From Diphasiastrum complanatum (lineage: Eukaryota; Streptophyta; Lycopodiopsida; Lycopodiales; Lycopodiaceae): a stretch of 64,000 nt of DNA. The stretch spans positions 64,258,714 to 64,322,713 of the forward strand of contig CM055094.1 of NCBI GenBank assembly GCA_029204225.1, in the 5' to 3' direction. Position numbers and translations under genes: made by a program. Below the pieces are notes generated by a model that had not been told where the DNA came from, did no database searches, and was given only the letters and a program-made list of their open reading frames with translations. Positions 21,626 through 33,939 of the stretch are shown piece by piece; positions within the stretch are counted from its first letter, which is position 1, and each line of letters begins with the position of its first letter.

Positions 21626-22540
21626 GATAAACTCATTACTGGCAATGAAAAATTGGATACATGCAACTTTTACCAGTATGTCTTTCACTATTTCTTTTAT
21701 CTTTAAACTTAATTAATCCCCCAACTTGATTTGAAATTTTGTAGGTTTTACCTTCAGAAGTCCCCATTTCTCATACAACTTGAAAAAAATCAGATTAACT
21801 CTAGATACACCATCAATCCTTGTTGCTTCCTAATCAAACTACTTGTGCTTGATTGGCACAATGATGGTATGTTGCTCATTTTTCCATGCCTCTATTGAGA
21901 ACTTTAGTTAATTCACAAATTCGATAGAATATAAGGGTTCATATTGGATTTTTGTTCTGGATCTAATATTCACCTTGTCAAAATTAAAATTCACGAAGAA
22001 TTATATGTATTTTCCTTGACAACATATTTGCAATCAGCTCCATTTTTGAAATTCCTACTTTAGTCATCTTGAAAGGCTCCTCATGTTGCTATAATTGGGT
22101 ACTCACATTTGTTTGTTGATTCAAGCTATGTAATGGGCCTGGCTAATCTTCATTAACAATTGTTACAGGTGGATTCAAAGCAACAACTCTAGCAACTTCT
22201 AATGTGTCTTCTACTTGAATATCTTTAATCCGTTGTCTCATGTTATGATACTTTCTTTTTTTCTAATTCTAGATTTGGATAAACTCCAGAATTTGAAAGT
22301 TGATCATTTACTGGTATTGATTTTGCACTGATCAAGAGTAGATTCCTTCATCGTCAAGCTTATTATCTCAATTAGCCTCACCAGATGGAAATCCAATTGG
22401 ATCAATATTCCATTATACTTAAGTATTTACAATCTAGGTGCTCTTCTAATTATGGAGATGAGTGTTGGAGTCGATCATAATCCACATCGTCTTGATCCTG
22501 AGATTGAAACTTTTTAGATGGGAATTCTTCTTAATATATG
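21626..22540 (-). mobile_element. Probable gag/protease upstream part of the gypsy relic
   Basis: Same-strand, stop-riddled AT-rich sequence that continues the gypsy relic upstream. I could not align individual domains, so the call rests on position only. Confidence 0.3.
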
Positions 22541-23212
22541 TGAGAAATTGTCAAAAAAATTGGCAAATCTAGCTTGATTAAACCATGTAAATTAGTACGT
22601 AGGTGGGTCCCACATGTGTAAATCCATGTTGCCACGTGTTTAGGCTACCCTAGATAGTTTAGATCTCATTCATAGGGTTATTTAGGCTTGTTTGGTCATA
22701 ATTCCTAAATTATAGGGCCAAATTCCTTCAATCATGGAGGTGGATAACCAACCTAGCCACCAACTTGGCAAAACGATAGGGTTAGTTAAGATTGACAAAT
22801 TAGGGCAAAAATGGTCAATCATCTACCTTATTACATGTTGGATCTTAACCTAACTTGAGGAGGAAAAAAAAGCTTTTGTACATACAATCCATTTTTCCAT
22901 AATAATGCCTTAGCAATTTTTTGAGAGCTAAGAGGCTATCTCGACTTCCACCACTATGTACTTTGTTTCCTTTTGGATCTAAATGAAATATGAGTGTTCT
23001 AAACTTTATTTGATGTCTACAGGCCATACTAAAGGTCGTACCACACATATGGGGCCTGGATCTTCACATTGATCAATGATTTATGGTTGCTCTTGCTTGA
23101 TTTTGTGTAGACTTGCCAATCTAGATCTTGATTTTTGATGTCTAATTTGCATTCAAAGTTGGATCAATCAATCAATCCCTCTTGTGAGTATCCAAAGTAC
23201 TGTACTTTGACA
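22541..23212 (+). mobile_element. Solo copia-type LTR
   Basis: Begins TGAGAAATTGTC and ends CTGTACTTTGACA. It is collinear with the 5' LTR at 46698-47383: TTGGCAAATCTAGC near the start, TTACATGYTGGAT, a CTACAGGCCATAC block, GATCAATGATTT, and AGTACTGTACTTT at the end. No primer site follows it and no polypurine tract plus pol precedes it in the same orientation, so it is a solo or orphan LTR. Confidence 0.7.
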
Positions 23213-24087
23213 ATCTATAAAGTATTGGCTTGTAGATACCTCACTAAAAAGAGATCCTGAGGCTCTAGGAATGTCTAATGTCTTACATTATCTAATAATC
23301 ACCCATCACTTTGGTAAAGCTATGTCAAGATGATTTTTAGATGGTTCCTCTAGGTCTATACTCTATTAATGATGAAAATTTGACAATAAAAGACCTTCTA
23401 TGACTTAGGAGCCCACATAGCTTTTATAATAGATAATTGGAATAATTTTGAACTCATTGATGGGCCTTGCAAATACTACTTGTGTGAAGGTTCACTAATT
23501 AGCACTTCTGTTGAAGGATCTTTTGAAAATTTAGGATAAAATTTCACTAAAACTCTTTACTCTGATGTATGTTTTTGACTGATTATTTCAAGTCTTTAGA
23601 AAATGGCTAGGAAGTAACCTTCACCCTTCAAGCTACACTGCATTAGGGTGGTTTTGTTTGCATGTCAGTGAACTTTAGTTCCAAAGGAGCAGTAAGTTAT
23701 CAGACCCGATGACACTTTTGCTCTTCTTCTCTCTCAAATTGTAGAAAAGTGAACATTCTTTTGGATTTTTCTTTTAAATTTTTTGGTTTTCAAGAGGACT
23801 TTAGCATTGATATAGTGGCTCCCCTTCCCTACTTATCAATCGCAAGTGACTATAAGCAAGAATTACTATCAAGATCACCCAAACTATCAAAATCTAAACT
23901 TAAAACACCAAAAAATACAATTTAATCCTACTATGCCAAAACCATCATGCCTAAGAGGTTTGGCATTTTGCGAGTAAATCTTTTGCGAGTTTTGTGAGTT
24001 TTTCTCCTATCAGGCTCAGCAAAAATGATAGCATATGGCGTGCTATATTTTTGTAGAAATACACGTGAAAAATCAATGAGTGTATAT
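23213..24087. other. Intergenic repeat-derived DNA
   Basis: No gene seen. The segment 23955-24060 (GCGAGTAAATC, TTTGCGAGTTTTGTGAG, ATGGCGTGCTA) is shared with 33237-33345, where it follows a gypsy primer site, so part of this is probably gypsy leader sequence. Confidence 0.5.
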
Positions 24088-24508
24088 AAATATTTCTAAA
24101 ATATTGATTTGATTATTCCACCATATTCTACACAAAATTTCACACACTTTTGCTTTTTACATCACCTTAATCCGAGTTGTAATTAGAAAGTTAAGGGCAA
24201 TCAAAGTTTGGGATAGTCAAAATTTTGGCCCTTGGAGATGGCAAAGGGATAGCATGCCGGCGTGTCATGTTTTGAGGCTTTTTCTAAAAAGCCTCAAAAC
24301 ATGGTACATCGGGTGAGGCCTCAAAACATGGCACGCCGGTGTGCTACTCCTATGCCATCTCCAAGAGCTAAAATTTTGACTATTCCAAACTTTGATTGCC
24401 CTTAACTTTCTTATTACAACTCGGATTAAGGTGGTGTAAAAAGCAAAAGTGTGTGAAATTTTGTGTAAAATATGGTGGAATAATAAAAACAATCTTTTGG
24501 AAATATTC
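24088..24508. mobile_element. Long inverted repeat (191-bp arms), MITE or foldback element
   Basis: The left arm 24088-24278 and right arm 24318-24508 are inverted copies, about 90% identical by eye, separated by about 40 bp. In the middle a second perfect hairpin repeats ATGTTTTGAGGC around TTTTTCTAAAAA. A transcript would fold into one long double-stranded stem. No ORF of note. It may be a MITE, a foldback transposon, or a source of small RNA. Confidence 0.85.
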
Positions 24509-24957
24509 AGGGCCATGCATTAGATCTGAACTTTCCTAAATAATATTGACTAGATAAGTGTAGGGTCGAAGATCTCGCGTAGTATAGCCCTCCCACCTGT
24601 CAACAAGGGTTAGATCACTGGATAGGTGCCTAACTATGAGTAGATGCTACTTTTAGTTAGTTCCCTACTTTTTTCCTAATCTACCACCATTAACACTACA
24701 CACTCCTAACCCTACTCCCCTAAACTACCTTCATCATGATTGTTGGTGAAAGGGAAGGGAAGAATAGAAGAGATTGAGAGGAGAAGAGAGAAGAGAGAGG
24801 TAGAGAGTGAGAGTGAGAGTGGAAGTTAGCTCAAATGCTCCTTATGCTTGCTAATGGAAAAACAATAACTATGATTTTATGCATTAATTACTTGCTTTGG
24901 AAGGTACTGAAGTTGTTTACAGGTCTGAGAATCTTGCTGTATTTTACTTTAGTGTAT
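24509..24957. other. Intergenic DNA with a purine-rich tract
   Basis: A GA-rich stretch (24749-24830, GAGAGGAGAAGAGAGAAG type) and short CT-rich lines. It replaces the missing upstream part of the copia 5' LTR that starts abruptly at 24958. No gene seen. Confidence 0.5.
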
Positions 24958-25119
24958 TTGATCAAATCTATGTGCCTATTGTGGAGTTAAATGCCAAATT
25001 AGCTAGTTTTGGTAACTAGTCTTGATTCTAGCTCATAGTTTGGATCTAGATCTTTGATTTGTGCATTCTCCATCACTTTTAGGATTGATTGAGATTGAAT
25101 TTTCTGTAAAATTTTGTCA
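24958..25119 (+). repeat. Truncated 5' LTR of copia-1
   Basis: Matches the last ~160 bp of the 3' LTR (29656-29817), from TTGATCAAATCTATGTG to TTTTGTCA. The upstream 440 bp have been lost. Confidence 0.9.
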
Positions 25120-25132
25120 TGGTATCAAAGCC
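25120..25132 (+). other. Primer binding site (tRNA-iMet) of copia-1
   Basis: TGGTATCAAAGCC directly after the LTR terminus CA; one mismatch from the usual TGGTATCAGAGC of plant copia elements. Confidence 0.92.
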
Positions 25133-25925
25133 TAATCAAAAGTGAGCTTCAGATTTTATTTTCTCAAGCTTAGATCCTAGATTTGAGTAGTATTGGGTTT
25201 GCCCTTGCTACTAGTTGCTAATCTAGTGATTGTACCTTCAAATTTGGTTTCATTTGAGTGAGAATAGATCAAAGGGACCTTGTTTTGCTGATTTATAGCT
25301 ACAGGAACCGAGATTGAGCCATTTCCATTCAACCAAACCAAATTAGAAAGTTCTTATGAGTTGAATCTTGGAGTACATGTCTCCTAGTAGAGATTTTCAT
25401 AAGGATTTGAATGCCACCACTCTTTATAAACTTGGATCAGCCATTTGAGAGCTTAATTAGGTCATTCTTAGGCTTCTTAAAGTCCTAAAATACACCTTTT
25501 AGGTTCAAATCAAGTGTTTTGATGTTTTCTTCATCTAGAAATGCAAAACTAGTGAAATTTGTGTTTCTATTCTACTTGGTTTAGATAGGTTTGTGATTGG
25601 ATATGTGAGTTTAAAAGGCTTTATTTGTAAGACATTTGTGTGTTATAAAGTGCTTTTGGTTCAGTATAGGTGGATTTGCCCTTCTCGTGAAGTTGAGATC
25701 AAGGAGGAGACTAGTTTTGATCAAATCTATAGTAAAGTGAGCTAGGTTTGGATCTAGTTTGGATATTGAAGATAGATCAAGCTCAAAATCATCTTAGATC
25801 TTTTTGAGAAATCAGAGAGTGATTCATATCAAGTCCCAAAGAGAGTGGGATATCTAGTAGTAATCATATCTTGTATAATCTATCTTGTTTCATTGACTCT
25901 ATCTCCCTATCATTGAAGATTGAAG

Positions 25926-26822
25926 ATGGCATCCATAAGTGCCTATCTTTTGGATTCTAATGATAGATTGAACTCTTCAAATTATTCAATTTGGAAGATC
26001 CTTGTCATGCAAGCATTGATGGATATTGTGAATGGAGAGGAAGATGAGCCAATCCATCCACAAGAAGCAACTAAATACAAGAGATGGTACAAGATTGCAC
26101 TTCATTGTATTAAAATGAATGTTGCAAATGATTTTCTCAAAGAAGTAGGAGCATGTATCTCATCCCAAGAGGCTTGAGAGACTCTTCAAAAGATCTATGA
26201 ATCCAAGAATACCTCAAGATTGCTTTCCCTCAAGAACCAAGTTCTTCAATGCTTCCAAGGAAAGAGTGAGAGTGGACATCAATTTGTTTTGAGAGTGAAA
26301 GATTTGAACAAAGATCTTACTTATGTTGGTGAACCTATTAAAGAGAGTGAGATTGTGCAAATAGTTTTGAATGGCTTATGTAGTGACTTTACTAACCTTG
26401 TTCAAAGCTATGCTATCATGGGAAATGTGCCTACACTTGAAGACCTTTAAAGTGTGTTGATGGCTGAGGAGAGTAGGAAGGCTCATATCAAATCAAGGAT
26501 GAAGAGGCTCTCCATCAATGATGGTGATGACAAAGCCTTATTTTTCAAGAGCAAGGGAGGAGAATTCAAAAAGGAGCAAGCAAAGGATGGAGATCAAGGA
26601 GGATCCACATCCTCATCATCACAAGCCAAGCCCAAGAAGGACAAATCTAAGATCAAGTGCTCCTATTGTAGCAAGATGGGGCACTATGCCTTGGAATGCT
26701 TCAAGAGGAAGCAAGATCAAAGTCAAGCCAACATTGGAGAAGAGGAGGAAGAAAGCTATCATGAGGACTCACTCATGATGTCAACCTTTTCATCATCAAA
26801 TGTCAAAGGTGAAGATCCTTAG
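25926..26822 (+). pseudogene. copia-1 gag
   Basis: Starts MASISAYLLDSNDRLNSSNY and SIWKILVMQAL, the usual copia Gag opening (LNxxNYxxWKxxMxxxL). An in-frame TGA near 26175 replaces the Trp of EAWE, and another stop lies near 26448. It ends with zinc knuckle CSYCSKMGHYALEC (26658-26699) and an acidic tail. The RNA-binding coat protein would not be made intact. Confidence 0.9.
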
Positions 26823-28130
26823 TGGATAGATAGTGGGGCTAGCTCCCACATGTCGGATAAAAGGGAGTATTTTTCTCAACTCACACCTTATGTAGGACCT
26901 ATAAAGTCCATATTTACAACAAATGATCAAGAATGTAAAGTTGAAGGTGTGGGATCCATTCCCTTATGCTTAGGATCTTCCAAAAAGACTAAGATAGATG
27001 GTGTTCTCTTCATTCCTAGCATCATTAAGAATTTGCTTAGTGTTGGCCAACTTTTAGATCATGGTTTCATCATGGAGTTCTCTACTAATGTATGCAACAT
27101 CAAGAAAAGTGGGATGATCATAGCAAGGGAAACAAGGTTTGGGAGGTTATTTAAGCTTGATGCTTTTGTAGATCCTAACCAACTTGTGATGGTAGATGAG
27201 GAGAGCAACATGACCAGATTTGAGTTGTGGCACAAAAGGCTTGGTCACATCAACACCAAGTCCATGGAAGCCATGTGCAAGGAGGAGCTTGCTCTCGGCC
27301 TTCCAAGATCTTTGGAAAAGGAGGAAAGGGTATGTGAAGCTTGTGCCTTTACCTTTTTCAAGTTCAACCACAAAGACAAGTCATCCTCTCAAGTTGATCC
27401 ACTCGGATGTGCATTTTGCTAGCACAAATAGCAATGGTGGAGCTACAATGTTTGTTACCTTTATAGATGACTACCCAAGATATGGATGGGTATATCTACT
27501 TTCCTCTAAAGAACATGTTTTTGAGAGTTTTGTCAAGTTCAAGACTTTTAATGAGAAGCATCATAATCACAATATCAAGTTTTTTAGAAGTGATAATGGA
27601 GGAAAATATATCTCCAATGAATCTAAAGACTTTTGTGATCAAGAAGGGATCAAGAAGGAGTTATCTTGCCCTTACATCCCTCAACAAAATGGGGTGGCTG
27701 AGAGGAGAAATAGGACACTATGTGAATGTTCTAAAGCTCTAAGATTAGATGCATGCCTACCTAAGTTTTTTTGGGGAGAAGCTCTCATGTGTGCTAACTT
27801 CTTATGTAATAGAGTTCCATGTAGCTCTATAAATGGTAAAACATCTTATGAGTTGTTGTATGGAGACAAGCCTAATCTCAAAAACTTGAAGGTGTTTGGA
27901 TGTATTTGTTATGTACATTTCCCTTTGGACACAAGAGCCAAGGAGGATCCATCATCCATGAAGGGGATCATGGTAGGTTATGGCAATGCAAGCAAAGGTT
28001 ACAAAATCTACATTCCCTCTTCTCAAAAGATTGTCATTTCTAGAGATGTCATTTTTTATGAGACTAGAATGCATAAGCTTGAAGATGATTCACCTAAACA
28101 CTCTATTGGAAGAGAGGTAGCCGAGAGTTT
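26820..28130 (+). pseudogene. copia-1 protease and integrase
   Basis: WIDSGASSHMSD gives the aspartic protease DSGA motif just after an in-frame TAG. Pre-integrase ELWHKRLGHI...CEAC follows (zinc HHCC). After a frameshift near 27345 the core reads LIHSDVHF, TFIDDYPRYGWVYLL, FFRSDNGGKYI, and PYIPQQNGVAERRNRT (DDE residues partly kept; the canonical GGEY is GGKY). The C-terminus KGYKIYIPSSQKIVISRDV is present. Confidence 0.9.
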
Positions 28131-29192
28131 GATTGGTTATTGTTCCAAATGGATGTATCAATGCTTTTTTAGATGGTCATTTGGAAGAGGACATATTCAT
28201 GGAGCAGCCCGAGGGCTTCATCAAGCAAGGTATGGAAGACAAGGTGTGCCATCTCAAGAGGAGCTTGTATGGTTTGAAACAAGCTTCTAGAACTTGGAAC
28301 AAAAGGCTCAATACTTTTCTTATTTCTATTGGATTTATTCCTAGTGAGTATCCCACTTTGTACATACGATTTAGTGCAAAAGGCATTGTACTTTTATTAC
28401 TTTATGTAGATAATATCATACTTAGTGGAGATGATTTAAAAGGTGTTGAGAAAACTAAGCTAGATCTATCCAAAGAGTTTAAGATGGTAGGTCTCGAACA
28501 TTTGCACTTCATTTTGGATATGGAAGCACTTAGATCTTTAGATTATGTCTTCATTTGTCAATCTAAGTATGCTATTTCATTAGATTTCAAGCTTAGTCAA
28601 AATATGCAAGATCCATTAGTTATCCATTGGAAATGTGCCAAAAGAATATTGAGGTACATCTCGGGCACACTAGATTTTGGGATCCTTTATAGAGGTGAAT
28701 CCATTAACTTGCATGCTTTTAGTAGTTCAAATTTTGCAGGGGACAAAAAGGATAGAAAGTCAACAAGTTCCTTTGCAACTTTCATTGTAGAAGTTGTGGT
28801 TTCTTGGCTATCAAAGAAGCAAGAAACAATATCTCTTTCATCAACCGAGGCCGAGTACAAGGCTCTAACAACCACAACCAAGGAAATATTATGGATCAAG
28901 AGGTTGCTTGAGGAGCTCAAAGTGATTAGATCAGGTGTCATTCCACTCATCTAAAATGACAACATCTCAGCCCAACACCTAGCATCCAATCAAATCTACC
29001 ATGCAAGGAAACACATAGAGATTGCTCACCACTTTGTAAGAGAAAAGGTCCAAGCTAAGGAGGTCTCATTGGAGCATGTTTCAAGTGAAGAATGCATAGC
29101 TGATATATTGACAAAGACTCTTCAAAAGAATGCTTTTTTGAAGCTTAGATCAGCCCTTGGCTTAATTAGTAAAGCTATGTTTATCATCTAGC
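28125..29192 (+). pseudogene. copia-1 reverse transcriptase and RNase H
   Basis: The RT begins only at FLDGHLEEDIFMEQPEGFI, so the fingers/palm start, including the first catalytic region, is deleted. SLYGLKQASRTWNKRL is intact, but YVDD is YVDN (28403-28414), destroying the catalytic site. A further deletion removes the segment between LDMEALRS and the SGTL block. RNase H shows RKSTSSFATF, SLSSTEAEYKAL and, after a stop, KHIEIAHHFVREKV and ADILTKTL to the 3' end. Confidence 0.9.
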
Positions 29193-29200
29193 TAGATTGT

Positions 29201-29212
29201 AAGGAGGAGTAT
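29201..29212 (+). other. Polypurine tract of copia-1
   Basis: AAGGAGGAGTAT directly before the 3' LTR start TGAAATTTCAC; the usual plus-strand primer of copia elements. Confidence 0.8.
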
Positions 29213-29817
29213 TGAAATTTCACAATTGTAGCTTGACCAATTTTGGTCACATGCATTGTAATTGGCAAGATGGCCATGTAAATAGATGCCACACATGCCA
29301 AATCACATAGGATGCTTTCCAAAAAGTTCATTCCTCATATTACATTGTGATAGCATCTTTGAAATGAAGCCAAATTGTGTTTGGATAGGCTAGAGAAATT
29401 CTAGGATCTAAAAATAGCATGTTTTACATTGTTTTTGGATCTTGAGATCTTGACCCCAAGTTAGGGTGGATCCAATGACCTATTAGGTTAGATATTAGGG
29501 TTAAGGTATGAAAAGTTCAGAGGTGACCTAATATGCTCATATCCAAGCTTGAAATGTATAAATGTATGATGGGATCTCTATCAAAGCATGAAGAAAAATC
29601 GAGTTTTTCCACTTCTATCAGCATTGTCTTTTGGTGGCGAGTTCTAGCTATTGGATTGATCAAATCTATGTGTCTATTGTGGAGTTAAATGCCAAATTAG
29701 CTAGTTTTAGTAACTAGCCTTGATTCTAGATCATAGTTTGGATCTAGATCTTTGATTTGTGCATTCGCCATCACTTTTAGGATTGATTGGGATTGAATTT
29801 TCTATAAAATTTTGTCA
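29213..29817 (+). repeat. 3' LTR of copia-1 (605 bp)
   Basis: Runs from TGAAATTTCAC after the PPT to TTTTGTCA, the point that matches the end of the 5' LTR. Confidence 0.88.
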
Positions 29818-31974
<2,157 letters not shown>

Positions 31975-32365
31975 TCCATCGCTGGACAGAAAGACGACTT
32001 TTCATCAATCACTAAACAAGAAAGTGAGTTAGCTATCCATCGCTGGACAGAAAGATAACTTTTCATCATTCAATAAACATGAATGTGAGTTAACTATCCA
32101 TCGCTGGTGGACAGCGGCCATAGAGCAATGGCTTATGCACCATCGTTGCCTCAGTGAACACTTCTTAACTGATTATGTGGTGTGGATCGCTGGTTTGTAG
32201 ACTATAAGCAAAACCAGCGAGGTGTTCTATCCTCCATCGCTGAAAAACGGGTGTTCCTTGTCTTTCTCAGAAATGAGTAATGAAGAATGTAGCATCATCG
32301 CTGGCCAGCGAGCTACTTCAACAATATTGTGTGTAGCAAAAACTATTGTATGATCCATCGCTGGT
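31975..32365. repeat. Cluster of CCATCGCTGG motifs with a 61-bp tandem repeat
   Basis: A 61-bp unit starting TCCATCGCTGGACAGAAAGA is duplicated at 31975-32035 and 32036-32096, with a partial third copy from 32097. Further CCATCGCTG or close variants occur near 32183, 32233, 32292 and 32352. The motif recurs beyond the tandem units, so it is not explained by the duplication alone. Confidence 0.7.
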
Positions 32366-32484
32366 CATCGGATCATCAATCAAGCATTTTTACACTACCA
32401 AACTAGTCAGCGGACCATCATTCCCATATTATCATGAAATGGAGATGCAATAAACATACACGTGTAAACATCGTCCTCATACAT

Positions 32485-32555
32485 AAACAATGTACCCAAC
32501 CAGAACGTAATCACTAACGTAAACAATGTAACCAACCAGAACGTAATCACTAACG
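32485..32555. repeat. ~36-bp tandem duplication
   Basis: AAACAATGTAMCCAACCAGA followed by ACGTAATCACTAACG occurs twice head to tail with one mismatch. Confidence 0.85.
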
Positions 32556-32932
32556 AGAGAGATGATTGCTCCGTTATGCAATCAATTACCATAGAGAAGA
32601 CACCAAAGAGAAGAGCTTGGTAGGGCGCACTCCCAATCGAAGGAACTTGATGTCTTTTCTCCAAAGTGTTGTGAGAGAAAGTTGATCAAAAATGAATGAT
32701 ATATAGTGGTTTACGATGAAGCTTCATAGAAAGTGATACTTTGCCTTGATGTAGAAGTAACAAATCATGTAGATCCATTTAAGCTAAGCTTAAAGACCTT
32801 TTTTAACAAGTGGGGGGAAAAAAATTAAATCTTATAGTGTAGCTTAAGGGTAGAAATGGTGTAGGACCTCTTATTGGAAAGAGGAGTTTTGTTGTTTTGG
32901 ATAGGGAGGCTATTTTAAATAAAGAGGCATCC

Positions 32933-32934
<2 letters not shown>

Positions 32935-32981
<47 letters not shown>
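32935..32981. repeat. (GA)23 microsatellite
   Basis: Abuts the start of gypsy LTR copy 2, as the longer tract at 10213-10309 abuts copy 1. Confidence 0.97.
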
Positions 32982-32983
<2 letters not shown>

Positions 32984-33345
32984 AATGGATGTTAGGATTA
33001 AATTATCATCATAAAGCTTGCATAAAACTTTGTGAATAAGCCTTTGCTTCCATGGGATCGAACTACATGACATGAAAAAAGAATACACTTCCTATCTTGT
33101 TTGCCTTGTCTTGCTTAGTAATAGGGTTTAAAAAAGTTCTTACAATTTTGGTGTCATTTTTGGGGAGAAATTGCCATTATTTTCAGTTTGTTAGCATGAT
33201 TGTGATGCTTGGATGGAAGTTTTCTTGCATTTAGGCATGGGGTTTTGACAAACGACGAGTAAATCATTTGCGAGTTTTGCGAGTTTTCTTTTGACATGGA
33301 TCACATATTTTCGTAGCAAATGGCATGCTACCAAAATGAAGTTAT
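32982..33345 (+). mobile_element. Ty3/gypsy LTR end, primer site and leader, copy 2
   Basis: LTR 3' part (GCTTCCATGGGATCGAACTA, CTTGTCTTGCTTAG, TTCTTACA) followed by TGGTGTCATTTTTGGGGA at 33149-33166. That is a decayed tRNA-Asp primer site: 12 of 18 match the canonical site, with five of six differences transitions. The leader continues with TTTGCGAGTTTTGCGAG, shared with 23955-24060. Confidence 0.65.
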
Positions 33346-33389
33346 GCCATGCTAGATTAGAGTGAGGATTAGAGTGTTGAGATAAGCAT

Positions 33390-33930
33390 TTATTCTTTCA
33401 GTCATCTTGTAAACCGTGGGTCCTGTTGGAGGTATTCCCGACATATTATAAATAAATAAAATTGGCCAATAAAATGTGTTGCGAGGGCATGGCATCTTGC
33501 GTGTATAAGCCCATGGAGCACGCAAGTTGAGTTGTAAATAAAATAATAGACTTGGGCCCCTTTGTAATGAAAATAAAACTTGAGGTCCAAAGTCAATTTT
33601 AAACTTAGAGTTTACTTTTTTAGAGTTGGGTCCAATTTTGGACTCACATGAATCTTGTGATTTCCATTGTACTTTTTGTGAACCCTTGGATCAAGTTGGG
33701 TCCAAGATGAATGGTTAGGATCTATGTGAATATTAGCCAATAGGATTTTGGGGCAAGGGCCTTCCCCATTTATAAAAAGGCAACATTTGTACTCTATCTC
33801 TATGCTTAATGAGAAGGAGGAAACGGTGCCTCTCTCCAAAATCAATTGAATGCCTTTTTTATGTGGTTGCATATACCTGCTAGAGACGTCATTAAGGCAC
33901 ATTTGACCTTTCTCTTTATTCGGCAATACC
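33390..33930 (+). mobile_element. Dispersed LTR-like repeat with TATA box, copy 1
   Basis: Collinear with 46310-46690: TTGCGAGGGC..GGCATCT, a TTGTAAATAA block, TAGCCAATAG, GGGGCAAGGGCCT, CCCC then TATAAAAAGG (33771-33780), TTGTACTC, and GAGGAGGAAAC. The TATA box and a short 5' leader suggest LTR promoter sequence. The family is not identified. Confidence 0.6.
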
Positions 33931-33939
33931 TGTTGATGC

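Larger units (their letters stand above)
24958..29817 (+). mobile_element. Defective Ty1/copia retrotransposon (copia-1)
   Basis: Order: truncated 5' LTR (24958-25119), initiator-Met PBS (25120-25132), leader, gag (25926-26819), protease-integrase (26820-28100), RT-RNase H (28125-29190), PPT and full 3' LTR (29213-29817). The gag-PR-IN-RT-RH order is diagnostic of copia. Stops in gag, a TAG at the gag/protease boundary, a frameshift near 27345, and deletions in RT and before RNase H make it non-autonomous. Confidence 0.93.

Noticed and set aside
27147-27371. Minus-strand ORF opposite the copia-1 integrase
   Set aside because: Shadow of the real plus-strand coding sequence; the same holds for 28177-28386 and 28687-28950.
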